Source of the DNA: Candidatus Krumholzibacteriota bacterium
GTDB taxonomy: Bacteria; Krumholzibacteriota; Krumholzibacteriia; Krumholzibacteriales; Krumholzibacteriaceae
Length of the DNA stretch: 15,529 nt
Direction: 5' to 3'
Assembly: GCA_030613345.1 (NCBI GenBank)
Contig: JAUWMD010000028.1
Location: forward strand, 1-15,529
The notes below the pieces were generated by a model that did not search any database, was not told where the DNA came from, and was given only the letters and a program-made list of their open reading frames with translations. Positions 13,403 through 15,529 of the stretch are shown here, piece after piece. Numbering within the stretch: the first letter of the stretch is position 1; each line of letters starts with the position of its first letter. The position numbers were made by a program, and so were the translations under genes.

Positions 13403-14230
13403 CTAGCCGAACACGTTCGGAACGTGCTTGATCTTGTCGTAACACATATCAGGACCGTCGACGCACAGATAGTAGTGGCCGACGTTGCAACGTCCGCAGA
13501 GGCCCATGCCGCACGACATCTTCCTGTTCATCGAGAGATATATCTGCGGGGGCTTGTACCCGATCTCGAGAAGCTTCAGGGTGACGAACTTGAGCATGAT
13601 CTCGGGGCCGCACGAGAGTGCGTAGCTGTCGACTATATCGATCCCCTCGAGCATGCCGGGCTCGAGCAGCGTCGTCACCAGGCCGACGTGCCCGCTCCAG
13701 TCGGGGTGCGCCACGTCGATCGTTGTCTTCAGCGATATGTTCCCTGCAAGGGCGCGCCACTCGTCGTACTGCCTGCGGAAGCTCAGCTCCGCCGGCTCTC
13801 TGGCGCCGAACTTGATGACGATCTTCCTGTATTTCGACGGATCTGCGAAGAGTACGTAGAGCAGCGACCTCATCGGGGCGAGGCCCACGCCGCCGCCCAC
13901 CACGAGGACATCCTTGCCCACGAGCTTCTCGAGCGGGTATCCCTTGCCGAACGGCCCTCGCAGCCCGACCTTCGCGCCGGGACCGAGCTCGTGCAGCGCG
14001 TCCGTCACCTTTCCCGTCTTGAGAATGCTGATCTCCATCCTCTCGGTGATGTTCGGGTCGGAGCTGGGCGTGAACGGCGCCTCGCCCAGTCCGGGGACGG
14101 TGAGCTGCATGAACTGGCCGGCCTTGAATTGTATCGGCCTGACCGGCTTGAGGACAAACGTCTTGATCGTCGGGGTTTCCGTTATGATATCTTCGACAAC
14201 AGTATCGATGGGATAATACGGGTTTTTCAT
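13403..14230 (-). CDS. HydG/AsrB-like FAD-, NAD(P)- and 2Fe-2S-binding subunit (sulfhydrogenase gamma type)
   Basis: This 275-residue protein belongs to the ferredoxin-NADP reductase superfamily with a C-terminal iron-sulfur site, like Pyrococcus sulfhydrogenase gamma, AsrB and PyrK. The FAD domain includes EAPFTPSSDP (residues 50-59) and GLRGPFGKGYPL. The nucleotide-binding loop is VLVVGGGVGLAP (108-119), with SCGPE (206-210) later in the domain. The [2Fe-2S] ligands are Cys240, Cys245, Cys248 and Cys256 (CGMGLCGRC then YYLC). It would exchange electron pairs with NADH or NADPH and hand single electrons to the HydB-like partner encoded 13 bases upstream. A GGGAG ribosome site overlaps the partner's stop region, 9 bases from the ATG. 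NAD versus NADP preference cannot be read from the sequence. Confidence 0.88.
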   Translation of the reverse strand: MKNPYYPIDTVVEDIITETPTIKTFVLKPVRPIQFKAGQFMQLTVPGLGEAPFTPSSDPNITERMEISILKTGKVTDALHELGPGAKVGLRGPFGKGYPLEKLVGKDVLVVGGGVGLAPMRSLLYVLFADPSKYRKIVIKFGAREPAELSFRRQYDEWRALAGNISLKTTIDVAHPDWSGHVGLVTTLLEPGMLEGIDIVDSYALSCGPEIMLKFVTLKLLEIGYKPPQIYLSMNRKMSCGMGLCGRCNVGHYYLCVDGPDMCYDKIKHVPNVFG

Positions 14231-14243
14231 CCCATTTGCTCCC

Positions 14244-15293
14244 TTACTTGGCTGCCTTGCTCATTACATTCCGGAACACTGCCCGCATGTCTATCCCGGC
14301 GCTGCAGGTGTCGATGCACCTGCCGCAGCCGGTGCAGAAGATCTCGCCGTGGCTGAGGGGCAGATAATCATACTTGTGATAAAAACGGTGTTTTACGCGG
14401 TCACTGAGGCGGGGCCTCGGGTTGCCCATCCCTGCCATCCTCGCGTATCCGGTGACCTGGCAGCTGTCCCAGGACATCACCCGCCTGAACTTCTCGCCTG
14501 CCACCGTATCGAACAGGAGGAAGCAGTAGCAGGTCGGGCAGATATTGGTGCAGGCGCCGCACTCTACGCATTTCGCCGACTCTTCGTCCCAGAGCCCGTC
14601 GGCCAGCGCTTCTCTGAGCGGCTCTGTCATCTTCGTGGCATCGGGGAAATCCCTGTTGATCTTCTCGAGCTTGGCGACGACCTTCGCCCGCGCCTCGTCC
14701 CTGGCCTTCTCCTGGCCGTCGCGCGGAGCGGTGAAGAGGTCTCCGTTCTCTGAAATCGCCTTTTCGCCGCGATCCGAACCCGCCTCGACGAGATACCCAG
14801 CGTCGACCTTTGAGATAGCCAGGTCGTAACCTTTCTCCGGCCATGGCTTCCTGCCGAGCAGGGTGCAGAAACACGACTCGCCGCAGTCGGTACAATCGGC
14901 GGCTATCGTGAACATTTTCTCCCTGCGGATCCGGTAGAACGGGTCCTCGAACTCTCCTTCGACCTGCACCCTGTCTATCATCTCCATGGCTGCGACATCG
15001 CAACCCCTCGCGCCGACCACTATGTATGAAAGTGCGTTTTCCTCGGCCTCGAACTCGTCGAGTTCCTCTGAAGGGTACTCTGCGACGGTCGAACGGAGGA
15101 ACTGCGCAAATCCCTTCAGCGTCTCGACCGTCCGGTAGCCTTCGACGCTCATCCCTTCGGGAAGAGGGAAGGTCTCGACGCGCTCTATGTGGAGTTTTCC
15201 CGTGTCTTCTTCCGTGACGGGCACAAAAAGCTCTCCCTCGGCGGAAAGTTTTTTAAGCAACCTCTCGAAGTTTGTCGAGTCGATAAACTGCAT
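14244..15293 (-). CDS. HydB/AsrA-like iron-sulfur subunit (sulfhydrogenase beta type)
   Basis: Taking the ATG at 15293 gives 349 residues (MQFIDSTNFERLL); a TTG at 15323 would add ten residues but has no visible ribosome site. The family pattern is clear: VGARGCDVAAMEMIDRV (about residues 93-109), CTDCGESCFC (134-143), and two C-terminal 4Fe-4S motifs, CVECGACTNICPTC (242-255) and CTGCGRCIDTC (320-330). This is the architecture of sulfhydrogenase beta subunits and of AsrA. The protein carries electrons between the flavin subunit encoded next to it and the rest of the complex. As the first gene of the operon, it indicates that the NAD(P)H module is expressed with the membrane hydrogenase. No sulfite reductase AsrC gene is present, so a hydrogenase-linked role is favoured. 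Confidence 0.87.
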   Translation of the reverse strand: MQFIDSTNFERLLKKLSAEGELFVPVTEEDTGKLHIERVETFPLPEGMSVEGYRTVETLKGFAQFLRSTVAEYPSEELDEFEAEENALSYIVVGARGCDVAAMEMIDRVQVEGEFEDPFYRIRREKMFTIAADCTDCGESCFCTLLGRKPWPEKGYDLAISKVDAGYLVEAGSDRGEKAISENGDLFTAPRDGQEKARDEARAKVVAKLEKINRDFPDATKMTEPLREALADGLWDEESAKCVECGACTNICPTCYCFLLFDTVAGEKFRRVMSWDSCQVTGYARMAGMGNPRPRLSDRVKHRFYHKYDYLPLSHGEIFCTGCGRCIDTCSAGIDMRAVFRNVMSKAAK

Positions 15294-15323
15294 GTAGTTT
15301 TTTCCGTAATAAAGAATCGGCAA

Positions 15324-15378
15324 CCGTGGACACGGCGGCCTTAATTCACCTTACCAGTAACATGCCCCCTTCGGCATG
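15324..15378. repeat. Two short inverted repeats in the operon leader
   Basis: Two perfect inverted repeats lie between the candidate promoter and the first gene: CATGCC-CCCTTC-GGCATG at 15361-15378 and CCGTG-GA-CACGG at 15324-15335. They could fold in the 5' untranslated RNA or act as protein-binding sites. Neither has a T-run, and no known riboswitch consensus is recognised. Confidence 0.35.
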
Positions 15379-15396
15379 CCCGAGACAGCAGAGAGT

Positions 15397-15439
15397 ACGA
15401 TTCCATAGAAGAGCGGAAGTGTCAAGATTATTTTTTTAG
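15397..15439 (-). promoter_or_regulatory. Candidate sigma-70-type promoter with A/T-rich UP-like tract for the hydrogenase operon
   Basis: On the minus strand a perfect TTGACA (15425-15420) is preceded by the A/T-rich stretch CCTAAAAAAATAATC, which resembles an UP element. A 17-base spacer ends in TGG and is followed by AATCGT (15402-15397), a weak -10 hexamer (3 of 6 matches) rescued in part by the extended -10 TG. Transcription would start near 15390, leaving a leader of about 95 bases. The remaining sequence to the window end is GC-rich and shows no gene. Confidence 0.35.
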
Positions 15440-15529
15440 GAAAACCGTAAAAGGCTTTTTCTCCAGACCGGATCATCTGGCCGGGCGCACAAGGCAAGGC
15501 GGACGGGCCGCCGGGCCCGGACGCCCAAA

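Noticed and set aside
13424..14356. Plus-strand ORF of 310 codons opposite the HydG-like gene
   Set aside because: It is a shadow of a gene with clear FAD, nucleotide and 2Fe-2S motifs and has no motif of its own.
14244..15293. Anaerobic sulfite reductase (AsrA/AsrB) interpretation of the first two genes
   Set aside because: The families are related, but no AsrC-like siroheme subunit is present and the pair leads a hydrogenase operon, so the HydB/HydG role is preferred.
1..15529. CRISPR arrays, tRNA or rRNA genes, insertion sequences
   Set aside because: No regularly spaced repeats, cloverleaf-like sequences, transposase motifs or terminal inverted repeats were seen in the few noncoding stretches.

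Overview
The window is a GC-rich bacterial segment dominated by one long minus-strand operon (about 15.3 kb down to 0.7 kb). The operon encodes a membrane-bound group 4 [NiFe] hydrogenase fused to a complete Mrp-type cation/proton antiporter and headed by an NAD(P)H/iron-sulfur input module. The organism cannot be named from sequence alone. The GC content, strong Shine-Dalgarno sites, a bacterial lipoprotein signal and a YCF48/Asp-box fragment suggest an anaerobic, fermentative or syntrophic bacterium, perhaps from a candidate phylum. Related operons are best known from Thermococcales archaea (Mbh, and the formate-linked Mfh).

Layout, read along the minus strand from the right: (1) a noncoding leader (15294-15529) with a TTGACA box, an A/T-rich UP-like tract and small inverted repeats; (2) a soluble electron-input module: a HydB-like iron-sulfur subunit, a HydG-like FAD/NAD(P)/2Fe-2S subunit, a molybdopterin-oxidoreductase-fold (NuoG/FdhA-like) protein lacking the usual catalytic Cys/Sec, and a HycB-like ferredoxin with four 4Fe-4S motifs; (3) the hydrogenase core: NuoH-like, NuoB-like small subunit, NuoC-like, and NuoD/HycE-like large subunit with all four Ni-binding cysteines; (4) the ion-pumping module: an antiporter-like protein (MrpA N-terminal part/NuoL type), a fused MbhD-MbhE protein (MrpA C-terminal part), then MrpB, MrpC, MrpD, MrpE, MrpF and MrpG; (5) a HycF/NuoI-like ferredoxin; (6) after a terminator-like hairpin, a HycI-family protease matching the C-terminal tail on the large subunit.

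The left 0.7 kb is separate. It holds the plus-strand 3' end of an indolepyruvate:ferredoxin oxidoreductase beta subunit (iorB), a 45-residue lipoprotein-like ORF that continues in frame past its stop into a YCF48/Asp-box fragment (probably a decayed secreted-protein gene), and a hairpin between the convergent transcription units.

Proposed working model (inference): electrons from NAD(P)H and/or ferredoxin enter through HydB/HydG and the NuoG-like/HycB-like proteins, pass to the NiFe site, and H2 formation or oxidation is coupled to Na+/H+ movement through the Mrp module. The noteworthy feature is the joining of a sulfhydrogenase-type HydB-HydG module and an apparently non-catalytic molybdopterin-fold subunit to an Mbh-Mrp machine in one operon.
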